64,000 nt of DNA from Ectobius pallidus (GCA_964059195.1 CAXKWD010000002.1:53966923-54030922); one strand, 5' to 3'; shown: positions 43,726 to 57,323, counted from the stretch's first letter. The notes: generated by a model from the letters alone, not told the origin. A program made the numbers and translations.

Positions 43726-44000
43726 CTAGCAGGTGCCCGCGGCTTCGCCCACGATAATTAATTGAAAAATTAAAAATTAAGAGTACAATAATTATTAAAG
43801 CATTATGTGTATTAACATTTACACGCGAATCATTCATAAACTAAACAATTAATAATTAAAGAAACAGCTAAAATTCCTGCTTTAGTGTACATTCCACGAT
43901 TAGAAAGCGCCGCCTGGGAAAGCTATCTCAGATTCGATTATGCAGTTCCAAAGCTACCTGTGAACACTGATGAAACGATACGTTTCAACTATTTGTTGAC
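43726..44000 (-). mobile_element. Helitron-like element, family 1
   Basis: On the - strand it ends CGTGGGCGAAGCCGCGGGCA then CCTGCTAG (CTAG at 43726-43729) and host T. The hairpin CGTGG/CCGCG has one G-T-type mismatch. The body matches 40014-40450. Confidence 0.55.
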
Positions 44001-44138
44001 AGATGAATATGATGTGAATGTTATTTGATAAATTCAGTATGATTTTCAGAAATTATATAATTTTTCAAGGGAAGGAGTGGTTTGTTTGGATTTTTATTGT
44101 CCGCGATACTTCCAGGGTTAAACTATCAATATATTATA

Positions 44139-44175
44139 GCTGGTGCCCGCGGCTTCGCCCGCCATTATTAATTGA
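44139..44175 (-). mobile_element. Helitron-like 3' end, family 1
   Basis: On the - strand GGCGGGCGAAGCCGCGGGCA is followed by CCAGCTA, the same hairpin and spacing as the neighbouring copies, with CTAT in place of CTAG. Confidence 0.45.
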
Positions 44176-44199
44176 CTCCAGGATTTTTAAGAAATTTAC

Positions 44200-44310
44200 A
44201 CTAGCAGTTTATTAAAAATGTTTGTGGTTCAGAGCTATGAATATTGTAAGTAAACCTAAAATTATATTAGTTCATTTTGTTCATTTTACTTAGGCCTTAT
44301 ATAATAAAGA
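44200..44310 (+). repeat. AT-rich repeat family E, fragment
   Basis: TTTGTGGTTCAGAGCTATGA and TTCATTTTGTTCATTTTACT match the middle of the family E copies. Confidence 0.5.
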
Positions 44311-45989
44311 AACGGCTTTCCTAATTTTGTACTCTTCGTGAAAGTTTACACTGCGAGAGACGAACATCGCCTAGTATACCCGATGTTTCACGAAGTGAGG
44401 GAGTGAGCACGCTGTTTAGAGCCGTTGAATTGTATAAGAAGTAGATTGTTGGTTACAACCTTATTCCAGGGAGGTCTTCAGCTATTTCATAATGTTTCCA
44501 AAAAGAAAACAATCTATTTCTTACGAGTTTTCATTATTAATGATGCTCTAAAATAAGTTCGTTTTTTAAGATCTTGAATTATTACGTGTGTGTTGAAAGG
44601 GATAAAATGTAGGTTGTGATAAATGAGTCCCCTACTCACTGACGTGTTAGCGTTATCTGTTCACCGATATATTCCATGAAGTTGATGCTTAAACAGCTAA
44701 GCTCAAGTAACACTTCGTTTACTCTAGTTATCGGCTTCCTGAGAAATTCCTGTTTACACACTGCATTGCCACTATATCTTCACAATTTCCTCTCTGTACT
44801 CTTACACATAAATACTGTTCCTCTTATACCAGAATTAATTAAGATTGGAACTTCATCAAATTAAAAAAATGCGAAACACTCACTTGACTTTCTCTTCCCT
44901 AAGCACGGACAATGCGATTCAAATTAAATCATTAACTAAGTGGCCACATTGCGGTAGTGCACCTTTCAGTTGTCTTAGCTTTATGTAAAGGCACGTGTAA
45001 AACTTAATCTCCTGAGATTATGGAAGAGATTGCTCTTCAGGAAATTTCTATAATAAAATCTAATGTTCATAAAACAGAGCCAAATTGACTTATTTTAAGT
45101 CAACTCTAAATACACTTGAGAGTTTAGAAATTTGTCTAGACCAACTTCATAACAAAGAGGGAAATTTGAACGACCAACTTTCTTACGTTGGCTAACATTC
45201 TGTAGCATTAAATAATTCTGTGTCTACTCTGTGCTCATCTAGTAAAGTTTCAATTCAAAGCTGGCCATGTAAGTAAAATAGGCCTAGGCCTACATCACAA
45301 TATGTTACAGAAATATATCACTGAGGATGACCACAAGTTGGTTGAAATATATTTAATGTCAACATTTTAAAGAGTTTTATACTGACAAGTCGGAGTTACC
45401 GCATTTTAGTACAATGAAAAAGTCTGTCAAATAAACATTTTAGGTCTTAGTTACTGTATAAAATTTAACACAATTTTTTTTAATGTAAAGTTTAAGTAAT
45501 ACTTACATATTGTTGTGGTCAAGCTTTGTGTCACATCTCCAGAAGGTATTCTAACTCGAAAATAAAATTTCGCTTTGATATGTTTTTCGTTTCTGAGCTA
45601 TGTGGGTTCACAGACACACACACATATGAACAATGTTTGTTTTGGACTCAGAAGACCTCGAAATGCGAAATATATTAATATGATGAAAACTCGACCACGG
45701 ATTCCACGGTCCAGTACATTATTTCCACTTCCATTGCCTAAAGAACGGATGACGTAGAAATACTATTATTGGATATAATAAATTTGTACAGAAAGTTTAA
45801 AGTAAAGCGTGTTTTAAATAACTGGTAGTTTTTAGGAATAATAAACCTTTCTGTCTTCTATCTTTTGTAGTTACGAGATTCCATTAACCGAAGGGTCTCA
45901 TTCCAAAATAATGATGTGCTGTGCGTTTAACCTAAACACATCTCTGCAGGCGCTTAAGTGTATCGCATCCCTTATGACTATAGGGCACG
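44311..45989. other. Unassigned AT-rich sequence
   Basis: Only short ORFs without family resemblance; no bounded repeats seen. Confidence 0.4.
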
Positions 45990-46640
45990 GGTTGTTAGGA
46001 TTTTATAAACCCTGTTTTAGTTTTTTAAACATTAAATTAGTTTTATTTTGGTTTTTTACGATTTTCAGATGATTTTTTTAGTTTAATACTTAAAAGTGGG
46101 CTTACAATAAACACATTGAAAAAATATATACCGGTAATTAATTTATTAATTTTATTTTTATTTAAATTTCCATGGCTCTGAACCACAAAACTAAAGGAAT
46201 GCATTCTCTTAGTTTCATAATTGCCCCTGTCATTTCCAACTCACCACGAGAACGTTTCTTAATACCCGGTAGTTAGCCAAATAGATCAATTTTTTAATAT
46301 TTCACTTGGTGGAGCAAACAGTGTGAATAAACTGCAAGTATGAGATTCCTAGCAATGCCTTTAATTTGCCTCTAAAGAAACCGGGGATTTCGGTTCACTT
46401 AACGATTTCCTTTACCGGGTCAATGGATTACAAACAGATAAAATTACAAAACGGAATGTAATACTTTACCTTACAAAATAATACACTGGCAACAATGAGG
46501 AAGATGTAAAATGTAGGCAGATATTTAAAAAGGACTTTTAGAATAACAATAATAATTACAATAATTATAGTTATTATTGTTATTTTATCGTATTTTAATT
46601 GAACGGCAGTTTTAGCCCTTTTTAGTTTTTAACGTCTTAC
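45990..46640 (-). repeat. AT-rich repeat family E, inverted copy
   Basis: The reverse complement carries the family words (GGTAAAGGAAATCGTTAAGT, GAACCGAAATCCCCGGTTTC, TTTTGTGGTTCAGAGCCATG, AAACAGGGTTTATAAAATCC). Confidence 0.7.
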
Positions 46641-47499
46641 TTAGCCAGTTTTACGTTTTATTAGACTGGACTATGTGACTGCCTTGAGAATGACTGAATG
46701 ATACAGATAATTATGTTAAAATATCACAGTTAGCTAGCAAGGAACGACTGGCTATGCACTTAATTTTCTTCCAACCTCGCTTTTTATTCTATATTACTAA
46801 GGAATACTATTAGTACTATTATTACCGCTCGATTGTCCGTCTGGGATGTGTGAGCATCAGATATTCACCAGCTGGAAAATCTGCTTTTTAGAGACTAATT
46901 TTTACTTTCTTTACTCGCACCATAGGTACTACAGGTGGAGTAAATGTTGTGTTCGACCTTGAAATTCGAAATTAATACATGTTTAGCCCATGTTTAAAAG
47001 ACCCTTGAATCTAAAAATACAATTTTCTAGACATGAGTCTCTGTTGTGTGTGTCTGGAAACAACGTAATAGCTCGTAAACGAACCATCGCATAAAAACAA
47101 AATTTTATGTTTGAGATGTAGGCCTATATCTTTTGGATACAAGACACAAAAATTTGTGACAACTTTCTCTTACTAATGCAGCCACTTTACATAAAAAACG
47201 TTCCAATTTCCGCGATTTTCTTTAAATCTTGTACACGAAGTTCAGTTCACCCTGTTTCAGAATTCTTTACTTCATAAAAATCCGATGAAGTGCCAGAAAA
47301 CGAACGCGAACTTTTAGATTCAGTCACAGAGCAAATCGATATGGAATTACTCAACCAGCCTACACTCTTTTTCGTCGGTTTGATATTATGGTTATTTAAC
47401 GACGGGGGTGTACTGCAACTTAGACATGTGACCGTCGCCAGTGTACCGGAATTTTGTCGCCTAGGAGTTCAGCTACTTGTCTGAAAATCTACATAAATG
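46641..47499. other. Unassigned sequence
   Basis: A 64-codon ORF at 47290 (+) begins in an acidic stretch but has no family signature. Nothing else supported. Confidence 0.35.
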
Positions 47500-47700
47500 T
47501 CGGCTGCGGTGGTGCGGAGATAGCGAACTCGCCTCTGTGTCGAAAGGTCGTGGGTTCAAATCTGGGCATAGCCTTAGTTTCTTCTAGCAGCTGGTGGACG
47601 TGGCGATGGGTTTATCGCCATCTAACAAAGAAGTGGAAAGACGGAAGGAAGGAAGAGTCGCAACAGTCGAGCGGCAGGCCTGTCGCTGCTTAAGATGTAG
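47500..47700 (+). mobile_element. SINE family (tRNA-like head GGCTGCGGTGG)
   Basis: A-box-like GCGGTGGTGCGGAGATAGCG and B box GGTCGTGGGTTCAAATCTGG (47549-47568) are followed by a body ending CGGAAGGAAGGAAGAGTCGC. The 5' GGCT and GCATAGCC after the B box can pair as an acceptor stem. Single copy here. Confidence 0.65.
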
Positions 47701-48720
47701 CGCCATGGGGTGTAGCTTTTTAATAATGTCTTATATAGGTTGTTTGGACAAGAATTATTACGAGTAATTCATACATTATTTAAAAACTCCTGCGTAAAGC
47801 GTTTGGAGACAAGTAGGCCTATATATTGAATAATTCTACTTTAGTAGTACCTTTCTATGAACATTTAGCATGTAGGTCATAAAAGATAAGAACAAGTTGT
47901 CACTGCATGTAACATATAATTCTAGTATTTTATCTCAACGACATTCTTTTACGTGGTCGGGAAAATAAAAAAAATCTACATGCTAATCCTGCTCCACCAG
48001 GGGACACAGATTCGCTTCCTGGGCAGGAGAGAAAAAAGAACTCATGAGAATCGACAATCTTATAATGAGATAAGGTAAGGTGGTATGGTTTAAAGCCTTC
48101 TCAACAATAGTAATATTAATAAAAATAGCCTTAAAATAATAAGAAGAATCATTATTATTGTATAGGTTTATAAGCTCAAAGTAGGTCTATTAATTATTAT
48201 TACAGGACATTTCATCGGGACCTGGAAGCGATTTTTCCTGCAGAAATAATATTGTTACAATAACACTGAAAAGTGAAATTAGTGACAAAAAAGCAACATA
48301 TTTTAAAACATTTCACATATAATGTTTGAAATTGTTCAATGGAACAAGATAATTAGTTTTCGCCGTACGTAACAGAAATTCGGTAGCGATTTCTGCGTTT
48401 GCTGAATCGAGCCCAAATCCCTCTGCACGAAGTTTGCTGCATGATCCATAATGGCAGAATAAAATAAAACTTTAAGTTAATAATCGGTTAATTTCAAGCC
48501 ACCATGGAAGTCGAAACGATTTAATATGTTTGGTGGTCAGTTTTTGCAGCTCAGAGGTCCTAGACGAGTTAACTTTCAGCTGTGATTAAGCCTACTTGAT
48601 ACGATAATTAGTGTGTAAGTTGTGTCAGAAGTAGAATAAAATGCTTTATACTTTGATGTGTTAAGAATGGAATAAAATTTTTAAAAATAGATAAGAAGTT
48701 TTACTAGCCATGTATCTTAT
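47701..48720. other. Unassigned AT-rich sequence
   Basis: No gene or bounded repeat recognised. Confidence 0.4.
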
Positions 48721-48762
48721 AAATTTAGCACCCCCAAATTAAAATCCTGGCTGCGCCACTGG
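48721..48762. mobile_element. hAT-type MITE end
   Basis: AAATCCTGGCTGCGCCACTG ends like the hAT terminus at 9870-10274 (reverse complement CAGTGGCGCAGCCAGG). The other end was not located. Confidence 0.5.
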
Positions 48763-49732
48763 TAACCCCTGATATGATAATATTAGCAAAAAGTAGTATG
48801 ATCCCTAGCTTATATTTGCGTAAATAAAACACCCATTTGCTTGGGATTAATACTACTATTAATTCGAACGTATTTTATGTTCATAATTAGAGGAACAATG
48901 TTTTTAAATTTCTTATTTTCGTATGCTCACTTTTAATCCTTTTTTGGCGAGACAGCAAACAAATATTTTCTTGAAATCTTGATTTCGAATATTTTTGCTT
49001 ACTCATAGTGTGGAAAGGTGCAAGCAAAAAGACTATTCACTTCGAATCTGCTGAAAGTAATTTATTACTGAGTTACATTTTCAATTTGCATGGATATGAG
49101 TGCCAAATAAAACACAAATCCTTAAATGACGGCGCCTTTCTCTCGCATACGACTTGACAGCATTATGGACCAAGTGGCAAATAAACTGCAGGTTTGATTG
49201 CAATTGGTTTTTCTGAGTCATGGACATGGTTGGCAGGCCTGGGAATACTCTCATCGAAATGCAAACTAGCACGTTTCCTCGTTACACATCCCGTTATCAT
49301 GGACGATAGGATAATTAGATGGATGCTGTAAGTTGCCAGATTTCCAAGCGCCACCCGGAGTATCCATTGTTTTCAGTGTAATTTGTAAGTTGGAGAACTT
49401 TAATTAAACCACTTTTTCTCGTAGAAGTTACAGATGGATTAATTTTCTCTACCGTAAGAATTATTCTTGCGGCTTTCTCGCTTCACATTCCGACATAGAT
49501 TGAGCAGCCGCCTAGCAGTACAGCGCATACTGCTTTCTTCCTTTGACTCAGGACAAGTTGCTCGTAAATTGTGACTTAGGCTTTCATTGTTATGGATGAG
49601 AAGGCTAGCACATAAAGAGTTTTCATTCACGTTCTAGAAAAAACGATCCAAACAGAATCTGCGGATCTCTAAACATTCACTCTATACATCGAAGTTATAT
49701 GCTTGTTCGCCACTATACTAGCCTATATTATT
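48763..49732. other. Unassigned sequence
   Basis: Between about 49080 and 49630 there are overlapping ORFs of ~63 codons on the - strand, none recognisable. Confidence 0.35.
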
Positions 49733-49736
49733 GTTG

Positions 49737-49785
<49 letters not shown>
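49733..49785. repeat. (ATT)n microsatellite
   Basis: About 15 consecutive ATT units with GTT units at the left edge. Confidence 0.95.
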
Positions 49786-51986
49786 TGTTATTGAATTTCC
49801 AAAAATACAGAACACTATTTTACCAACTGGCATATTAGAGTTATAGATTAAACATATATATGTATATACAGAATATACAATGCATTATACATAAATATTA
49901 CAATTTTGCAAATACACTATTAATGAAACTTGAAAAATCTTTATAATTATTCTGCTTATTTAAGCAAATACTATAGTTCGATGTACTAGTCAAAATTTAA
50001 AAAAAATTAAACATAGTATTAACTGATAATGATCATGCATAAATAATGGACAATGAAATAAGAGATACTTAACAGACTGACTTTCCTCTTTACATTTACA
50101 ATTTGCACAGGTAGAAATTTAAATTATATGTACAAGTATTACCAAATTTCCCATACCCTGTTAAGAATTGAGTCATAGCCTATATACAGCCATATTGCTC
50201 TGTATGGGGCCCAGGGAAATAGATGGACAGGCCTGGAATAAACTCTTGGGTAGTGCAGTCGTTAAAGCATCTGTACACTAACAAGAGAAATGTCAAAACT
50301 ACTTCATGTTTTGTGTAACATAACCAGTTTCATATTAGGCCCCGAAATAAGGCCCTGAACTGTACATGAGCTCATAAAATGCAGAAAACGACATTATTTG
50401 CTAGGTTTTGTCATCCCTTGAGTTGTGCCGCAGCAAAACATACTTTTTTTTCTATTGTAGCCTATATTGAAGCGGTGATGTCCCGATCTCATCATCACTG
50501 CCTTAGCATTTAAGATTCCGGCTTTAAATTCAAGCCCTACAATTAAGGAATAGGCATCGAATTGTCTGCGGCTTTGTTATGGCATAAACATTTTGCCACA
50601 AAGATATCAAGGCAAGAAGGATTTGACAGTTTCCTTCTATGCAGAAATCGGTTCTCGGATTCGGATGATTTTTCCTCGTAGGATTATAATGTAAATTCCT
50701 TCAGCGAGATACATTTTTTCAATAACGTTAAAAATGCTTTAAAATCAGTATGACTAGGATTTTGACAAATCATAAATTATAAAAGGGTCAATAAATATGC
50801 AAAAAAATAATAATAAGTTGCAACCTGAACATATTCCAATTTTGGTAATTAAAAATATAGATTTCGAACTTATTATTGTTTAGACTAGTAATTACTAAAT
50901 ATAATTCAGTCACCAACATTGAAGACTACATACTACGCTGTACACTCTTACTTGAAAGGTTCTGCGGCCATTCTGTGAAATCATTTATATAACCTTATAT
51001 TATTCGATTACAGTATAGGGAAAAGCTCCAGGTTTTTTATATTTCTACATGAACTGGAAAGTGCTATTACTGTTGTTATTTGGTTATTATAGTCAATTGT
51101 TCATATACTGCATATTAAGTTTTATATAGTCCGCTTTTTATAATACGATATTTGTTACGCTTTGACAGCGTGGAAATTTATAAATAGAAAGATATACAAA
51201 CTATTATTTATTTTATCATTTGCCCCTTACAGGTGGTCTATAAGCCGGAAGAATCGTTAGGCCTACTGAAAGAATGGACTGGCATATTGCAAATTGATGT
51301 TCGTCAAATTGGAAATATTGTCTATATAAGCTTATTAAAATGTGCATAAAAATTAGTGTTAATGGCGAAAGAAAATACCAAAGGAACGATAAAACCAAGA
51401 TATGTCACCAATGGGGAATGCTGGATAAAATCCAAATAAAATTCCCCCCCCCCCCACTGACCAAATGAAAATAAATACTCCTAACAGGCATAGCTTACTG
51501 CAAAATTGCCCAAATACAGTTTATCGTAAAAGTGTAAGTACTAGCAGCTATGTTTCTGTGTTAGCAGGAAAAAGATCGAATTTCATAAAAGCAAGGCTTT
51601 TTATATAAATCAGGCTGCTGAAAGAAACATTCTTAAGTCCATTTGAGACATGTCTGTAGCATGAACTTAATTAGTAGTCTCAAACCAGTATTCCTCAGCC
51701 AGGATACGATTCCCAGAAGCAACGGGGTTGAGTCCATATATAGAAGATATGCACACGACAAGGACAAATTATGTAATGCGCCTCAGGTACACTCTTTTAC
51801 TCCAATTGAACTTTGCAGTAGCCTATAGCGGTAAACGTTGTATGTAATAAAATATGACGACCAACAGTGGTTCCAATGTGGTACAATTTTATTAGTGATA
51901 TAACCGAAATATATGTTCTATAAATACAATATCAAATACGAGGATACTGAAGAAGCTGATGCTCGTGGTGATGATGATGATGATGA
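49786..51986. other. Unassigned AT-rich sequence
   Basis: A run of about 11 C lies near 51445. No gene, SINE box or bounded repeat was recognised. Confidence 0.4.
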
Positions 51987-52655
51987 GGGCAAGGCATTTT
52001 ATGATTTTGCATCTTTTTTATATTAAAAGTTAGCTCGAATATATATATCGTGAAATAATTGATTAAATAAGGGCAATTTGTTTTTTGCATTCCTTGCATT
52101 TTCGTCATTTTTAAAAGATAGGTCATTTTTTGGCAATTTTTAGGTGATTTTCGGTATTTTTAGGCCATGTTTCAGTGGAGATAGAGAGGAGCTCTTCCAT
52201 CTACAGATCGTTACTTTCAGACAACAGACAATATTTTTCTTTGAGAATCTCCGTCAAGTATTCATAGTTCATTTTTATTCAGGTTTATTGTAAACATCAC
52301 AGCAGTTTGTCTTGTAGCAATAAAAAATTATTATTTTTTCCTTCTTTTTAAAAGGCACATAATTGCTAGGGGTAACTTGATAGGCATGGCAGTTCAGAAA
52401 TAATTTCTTTTTCGCTAAGGGTGTCTTTAGTAACAAAATTAATGTGTTTCATATTGTAAATTCATAAATAATTCACTGCCATCCATTGAATTGTTTTTAG
52501 CAATTCATTACTTGATAAAAACTAATTATAAGTAATAATGGTAAATTTAATTATTTTTTTTAAATTCTGTGTCATTTTTTCACTAGTTTTAGGACATAAG
52601 TGCATTTTTAATTTTGCATTTTGTCACTATTTATGGTCATTAAATGCCTTGCCCT
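51987..52655. mobile_element. hAT-like MITE
   Basis: Ends are inverted: GGGCAAGGCATTTTATGA at the left and the reverse complement of AGGGCAAGGCATTTAATGA at the right. The flanks GATGATGA and AATGATGA form an 8-bp duplication with one mismatch, next to a (GAT)n tract. The interior is AT-rich with recurrent GGTCATTTTT and TTTTGCATTTT words; no ORF. Confidence 0.7.
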
Positions 52656-54442
52656 AATGATGAAAAATGTTATGTGTCACAAACTAAATTAGCAGGACGT
52701 CAAATTTGCTATCACAATAGCCATGTGTGTAGTATATGTTAAAAGTTAACCGACATTTATAGAGCCATAAATATTAAAAGTGATATGGCGGTAATAAAAA
52801 AAGTGTGTCCCAATTTTTAAATTTATAGTGTCGGCGGTAGTTAGTGTCGGCACATTAATATGCAAGGCATGCGCAGAACAGGTGTTAAATAACGTGAACA
52901 GATCCATTCTGTTGCAATAACATACTAATTACTGCAATCTATCGGCATCACCAGTTAATTGCTATGCGTGGAACATGCATTCCCTTTTTTGCATTTTCCC
53001 AGACTCCCTAGTGGGTTATCTGTACAATTTAATTTATCAGCGCACCAATTCAATTCACGCTTGATTTAGTTGTATGCTTAAGGGGAGACATACAGGTTAA
53101 AGTACGGAGAAATAGGTGAAATTCATTATTATTTTTCTCAGCATGAATTGCCCTACAATATCGTAATCTGATATGCTCGTTAATACAGTAACTACTTCTA
53201 CAATTGCATATTATTTTTAGAATTAATCAAACTATTACAGTTACGAATAATTATTACTACAACATGGCAGCTGTGTTTGGTGCACTGAAATGCTGTTTCC
53301 GTGATAAATTTAACAAATATCAATATTTCTGAGTGATTTTTTTCATATATTCGTTAATATTATATGAACAACACTACCTACAATCATTGATTTAACACTA
53401 TTAGTTTATTTTTTTAAATAATCAAAGGAAAGTGTAATTTTTTTTTCATATTGATACTGTAGAAGATTGTAGATGTTGTTGAGTAACGCAAGTGAACGGA
53501 AGCCCGTACAGAGATGGGAGATGAATTCAGAGAGACAAGCTATCATACCCTTCCCGCCAGTCATGTACTCACCTGAAATACGTGTCTGGAAGGCACCGCA
53601 TCAGATGTGACTTCCTTGAAGACTGGGTCAGGTCGAAAGAACTTTACTGTAACAGAATACAGAAATTAAACTTTGAATATATGTAAAACAGAACACAGGA
53701 AATTAATTTATGAACATAAACGATAGAATACAGAAAATTAATCTGTAAATACAAATAATAGGATACAGATATGCCTAATTAAATTGCGGAGGCACACGAC
53801 CGTGGTTATAATAGTAATCTATATAAGTTAGTCTACATTGTATATATACTAGTTATAAATAAGATTTTAATATTTTAATAATGAATTATTTCAAAATTAG
53901 ACAAACAAACAGGTATGGTGAAAGTTCAAAAACAATTTGAGAAAGTAATCTGTAATAAGTTGAGAATATACGTACATGAAAAATTGAGAGTATAAAAAAG
54001 AAAATGTTTAGAACTTGTGTTTTTAATCTTTTAGTTTAAATTAAAAATTATACATAACGTGATCATTTCCTCCTGAAATGAATGTATCAAGTTTTTTCTC
54101 TCTTTCTTTCCTCTTTTCTTTTCTAAAGGAATCTAAGAAAACACAGCCAAACCATCACAATAAAAATTTTTTACATCGAAGTATAGTAGAGATACAGAAT
54201 CGACAGCTGTCGTCCGTAAGTATACTTTCTTCCTCTGCTGCGTGTAATCAGATTCCCGTTACTTCGCTCTGTTTTCATTTTGATACGTAATAAATGCCAA
54301 GTCACACACTTCAGCCGTGAGAAAATGTGTCATGTGACTTGTAGCCATGTGAATGGAACCGCCAAATAAAACCTATCTTGTGCTGGACGGTTATCCCGCA
54401 ATTCCACAGGTTTCTAGAATAAGCTTGTTTAAATGTGAATAA
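52656..54442. other. Unassigned AT-rich sequence
   Basis: A short C/T-rich tract lies at 54095-54127. No exon or element with defined ends was recognised. Confidence 0.4.
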
Positions 54443-54672
54443 AAGGTAAAGTGATCCCTATACAGGCCATGGAGACCCAGAGGGTTCCAAGAGGTTGAGG
54501 CTCCCAGATTTTGGACATTCGGAACATGAAGGTGGTAAGGTTGTCAGCCTTATGCACCGGCCGCCTTTACCCCCAGGATTGCTCCTGGTACTCATTTCTG
54601 TTAGAGGCTGAGTCGACCCCAGGGCCATAGTGCCACCAGGATTAGGCCAATTGAAAAATCTCAACGACCTCT
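54443..54672 (-). mobile_element. SINE family A, copy 3 (5'-truncated)
   Basis: The reverse complement matches 39195-39507 from GAGGTCGTTGAGATTTTTCA through GGCCATGGAGACC-type sequence, but the first ~75 bases with A and B boxes are absent. Confidence 0.85.
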
Positions 54673-54989
54673 AAATATGAATAGTCTAGTTATTATCCGG
54701 TAAACGCTTGTCTGCATTTTATTTATTCAAACTTTTCTTTTGACCCTTGTAGAGTCCATATAGGAAATCTAGTACGAGGTCTCTACATACAGATTATATT
54801 AGACTGAATATATATATTTTTTTAGTTCAACTACACGTTTGCTCTCGAAGGTCACATCACGTGTGTTAGGTTCTGTGGGTATAAGAGTAGACCAAGGAAC
54901 TAATGGAACTATTGATGTGCCTTTGTTTTCTATTTTTCACGTGTTATGGCATCTGTTAATGCAAAATTCTAAATACAAGATTGAAAAAC

Positions 54990-55168
54990 TGGGTATCGGA
55001 ACATAAACTATCGAAATTTCAATCAGGTTTTAATGAAGGGTAATGGGTATAGAACTACGGATAACGTATTCGTTTTGATGACAAGAAGTAAGAAGAGAGG
55101 AAGATTACATTGTGTATTTGTGGACCTTAAGAAGGCGTTTGACTCAGTACAACATAAAGCATTATGGC
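54990..55168 (+). pseudogene. LINE reverse-transcriptase fragment
   Basis: The + strand reads RLKNWVSEHKLSKFQSGFNE, one frameshift, then RTTDNVFVLMTRSKKRGRLH and CVFVDLKKAFDSVQHKALW. These are the QSGF...TTDN.F.L region and the catalytic F(V)D.KKAFD(S)V motif of a non-LTR reverse transcriptase. Fragment of about 60 residues; no intact ORF on either side. Confidence 0.8.
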
Positions 55169-57101
55169 CAAATACTGTTGTGCTGTTTTTATAACCATCT
55201 TTTGTTATTCAAATAAAAGTGTAACACTGTCCCTTAATAATAATTATTGTCAGTTGACAATTGTCAGACAGAATTTTTGCAAATGGAGCTCTTACACAGT
55301 CCACATTGGAACTGAAATATATAGAGATTGGAGACATTTATCAGCTATAGAATATTTTATAGCATTCCATACATTTCTATAATAACATTACCCTCATTAC
55401 AAGAAACAGGTTTACGGTTATTTCATAATTACATGCAGAATTTTTAAAAATGATGAGGATCCATTCCAACAAAAACTCCTTGTTCTCAAATTCTCCGGAA
55501 AGTCATATTTCAACCCTTCCTGAAGCAAATAACATTCAAAGGCCTTTAATGTCAGAAGAAAAATAAAACATGCCTTTTAAACATGAAATGAGTCATGTAG
55601 TAAAAAGGTCGGGAATTATACTAAATTTATCATCTTGTGAACAATTTCAGCGTTTCATGCTTAATAGCAATCAACCACGTATTTAAAAACTGTTTCTGTT
55701 CATGTTAACAAATTTCGCGATGCAGCACAAAATAGTGTCACTACGAATAAATTAAAATTGCCCTAATGATATTTATTCAGGCTGTACACAACTAATGATG
55801 TTCTACATGACTAATATAATGTCCTGAAGAAACTCATGTGAAGGCAGAAATGTGTTGCCAATTTGTCTACTTGAAGCTTATATCATATTTTTAATCACAC
55901 TTATCAGACTGTTTCTGTTTGGTTTAATATTTTCAATTTGTAATAATAATGAGCTTTACCCAGTGGCTTATAGGTCTGTTGTCCACTGGTATGATAATTT
56001 TAACTTAAACCAGTATTATATTTATGTAGCTTTGTTCTATTTATGTGTTCTTTGGACGAAGCGAAATACTGTCAAAATGAAGTACAGTATAGTGATTTAT
56101 ACAGTATAGTAGCCATACTATACTATAAAGTGCATATAAATGAACGTATACGAGGTAACGAGTTAACAGGTAGAACTTTCCTTTATATGTGGGTTCACAC
56201 ATCCATCCACTAACTTGAGCTACTCAAGTTTAACACGGTGATCATTTTGGGAGTGGTGAACCATTTGGATGGAGCAAGTTATGTGTTTCATATAAAAAAA
56301 ATTGTAATATTATGGGAAAAAATTTAGTTTAGTATGATTTTATACACTGCATTCAATTTCCAGCCAAGTCACCTAAACCAAAAACAAGCAAATCAGTTTG
56401 GGATATGATCTCATTGGAAAGGAACCCAGGTGCTGGCGCCGCGGGGGAGGGGACATTTTCTATAAATTTGCATCGAGATATATGGACTTGCCGGTGATCA
56501 TTTGCAATGCAGGGGCCATACAATTGACAAAATAATGTGGTAGCCAAAACCCGTATTAATCCAGGTTTCAGATGAGGTCGCCAGACAATTCCAAATGTGG
56601 CAACTGGTTTCAATATACTCACACAGGGTTGGCCATGCACTCTGCAGATAGTTGCTATTAATACCGTACACAAAGGAGGAATGTAGGGTAAATATTTTTT
56701 CAATGATATAGCCAGTAAATTATTGTTAGTGCCTAAGGCGAAGTGCAAGTCCCAAAGAAATCAGGCTGTTCCTATCCACAGTGTTATTCGTTTCACGCAC
56801 CAAAAATTGCATGTAATTGACGATCGGAGGAAAGAAAGAAATGCCACTGACGATCGAAGGTTTAAATCGTTATCTTCTAACCTCAATATTTTGTAATATT
56901 TATTTACTGTAGGTTTAAAAATGTATGTACTGTAAAATTAGTGCTTATTTTAGAAGAAAAAAAAACAGTGTATGTAGGCCTAGGCTATGTTCCTAAACTA
57001 TTTTCGTACTGGAACTCGTATATTAAGAAGTTTGGCTTTGGCAGTTTATTAGCTCTACACTCACTCCAAAGAAATTACACTTCAGAAACTTGTATAGTAA
57101 A
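55169..57101. other. Unassigned sequence
   Basis: Includes a 131-codon - strand ORF (56353-56748) and an 85-codon hydrophobic + ORF (55852-56109), neither with a recognised family. May include more decayed LINE sequence downstream of the RT fragment. Confidence 0.3.
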
Positions 57102-57140
57102 CTAGCTGACCCATCAATGCTTCGCATTGTTAGATTTATG
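57102..57140 (-). mobile_element. Helitron-like 3' end, family 3
   Basis: On the - strand a perfect hairpin CAATGC-GAA-GCATTG is followed by ATGGGTCAGCTAG (CTAG at 57102-57105) and host T. This is the classic Helitron 3' layout: a short hairpin about 10 bases before CTRR. The 5' end lies to the right and is not defined. Confidence 0.6.
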
Positions 57141-57323
57141 TATATATAGGTTAAGTGAACACAATTTAAAGTCGATTTGATGTACTTTTATAAATCATCA
57201 GCCGTCCAGCCAACGCGGTGGACGTATTTATATTCCACATACTCCTTCACCCGTAGTTTACTCTGATTATGTCTTAAAAAATTTAATCGTTCTGTTTCAA
57301 TTTTGGAAAACATACAGCAAAAA

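Noticed and set aside
56353..56748. 131-codon - strand ORF
   Set aside because: Unremarkable composition, no family resemblance. In random sequence an ORF this long is not expected often, but nothing else supports a gene.
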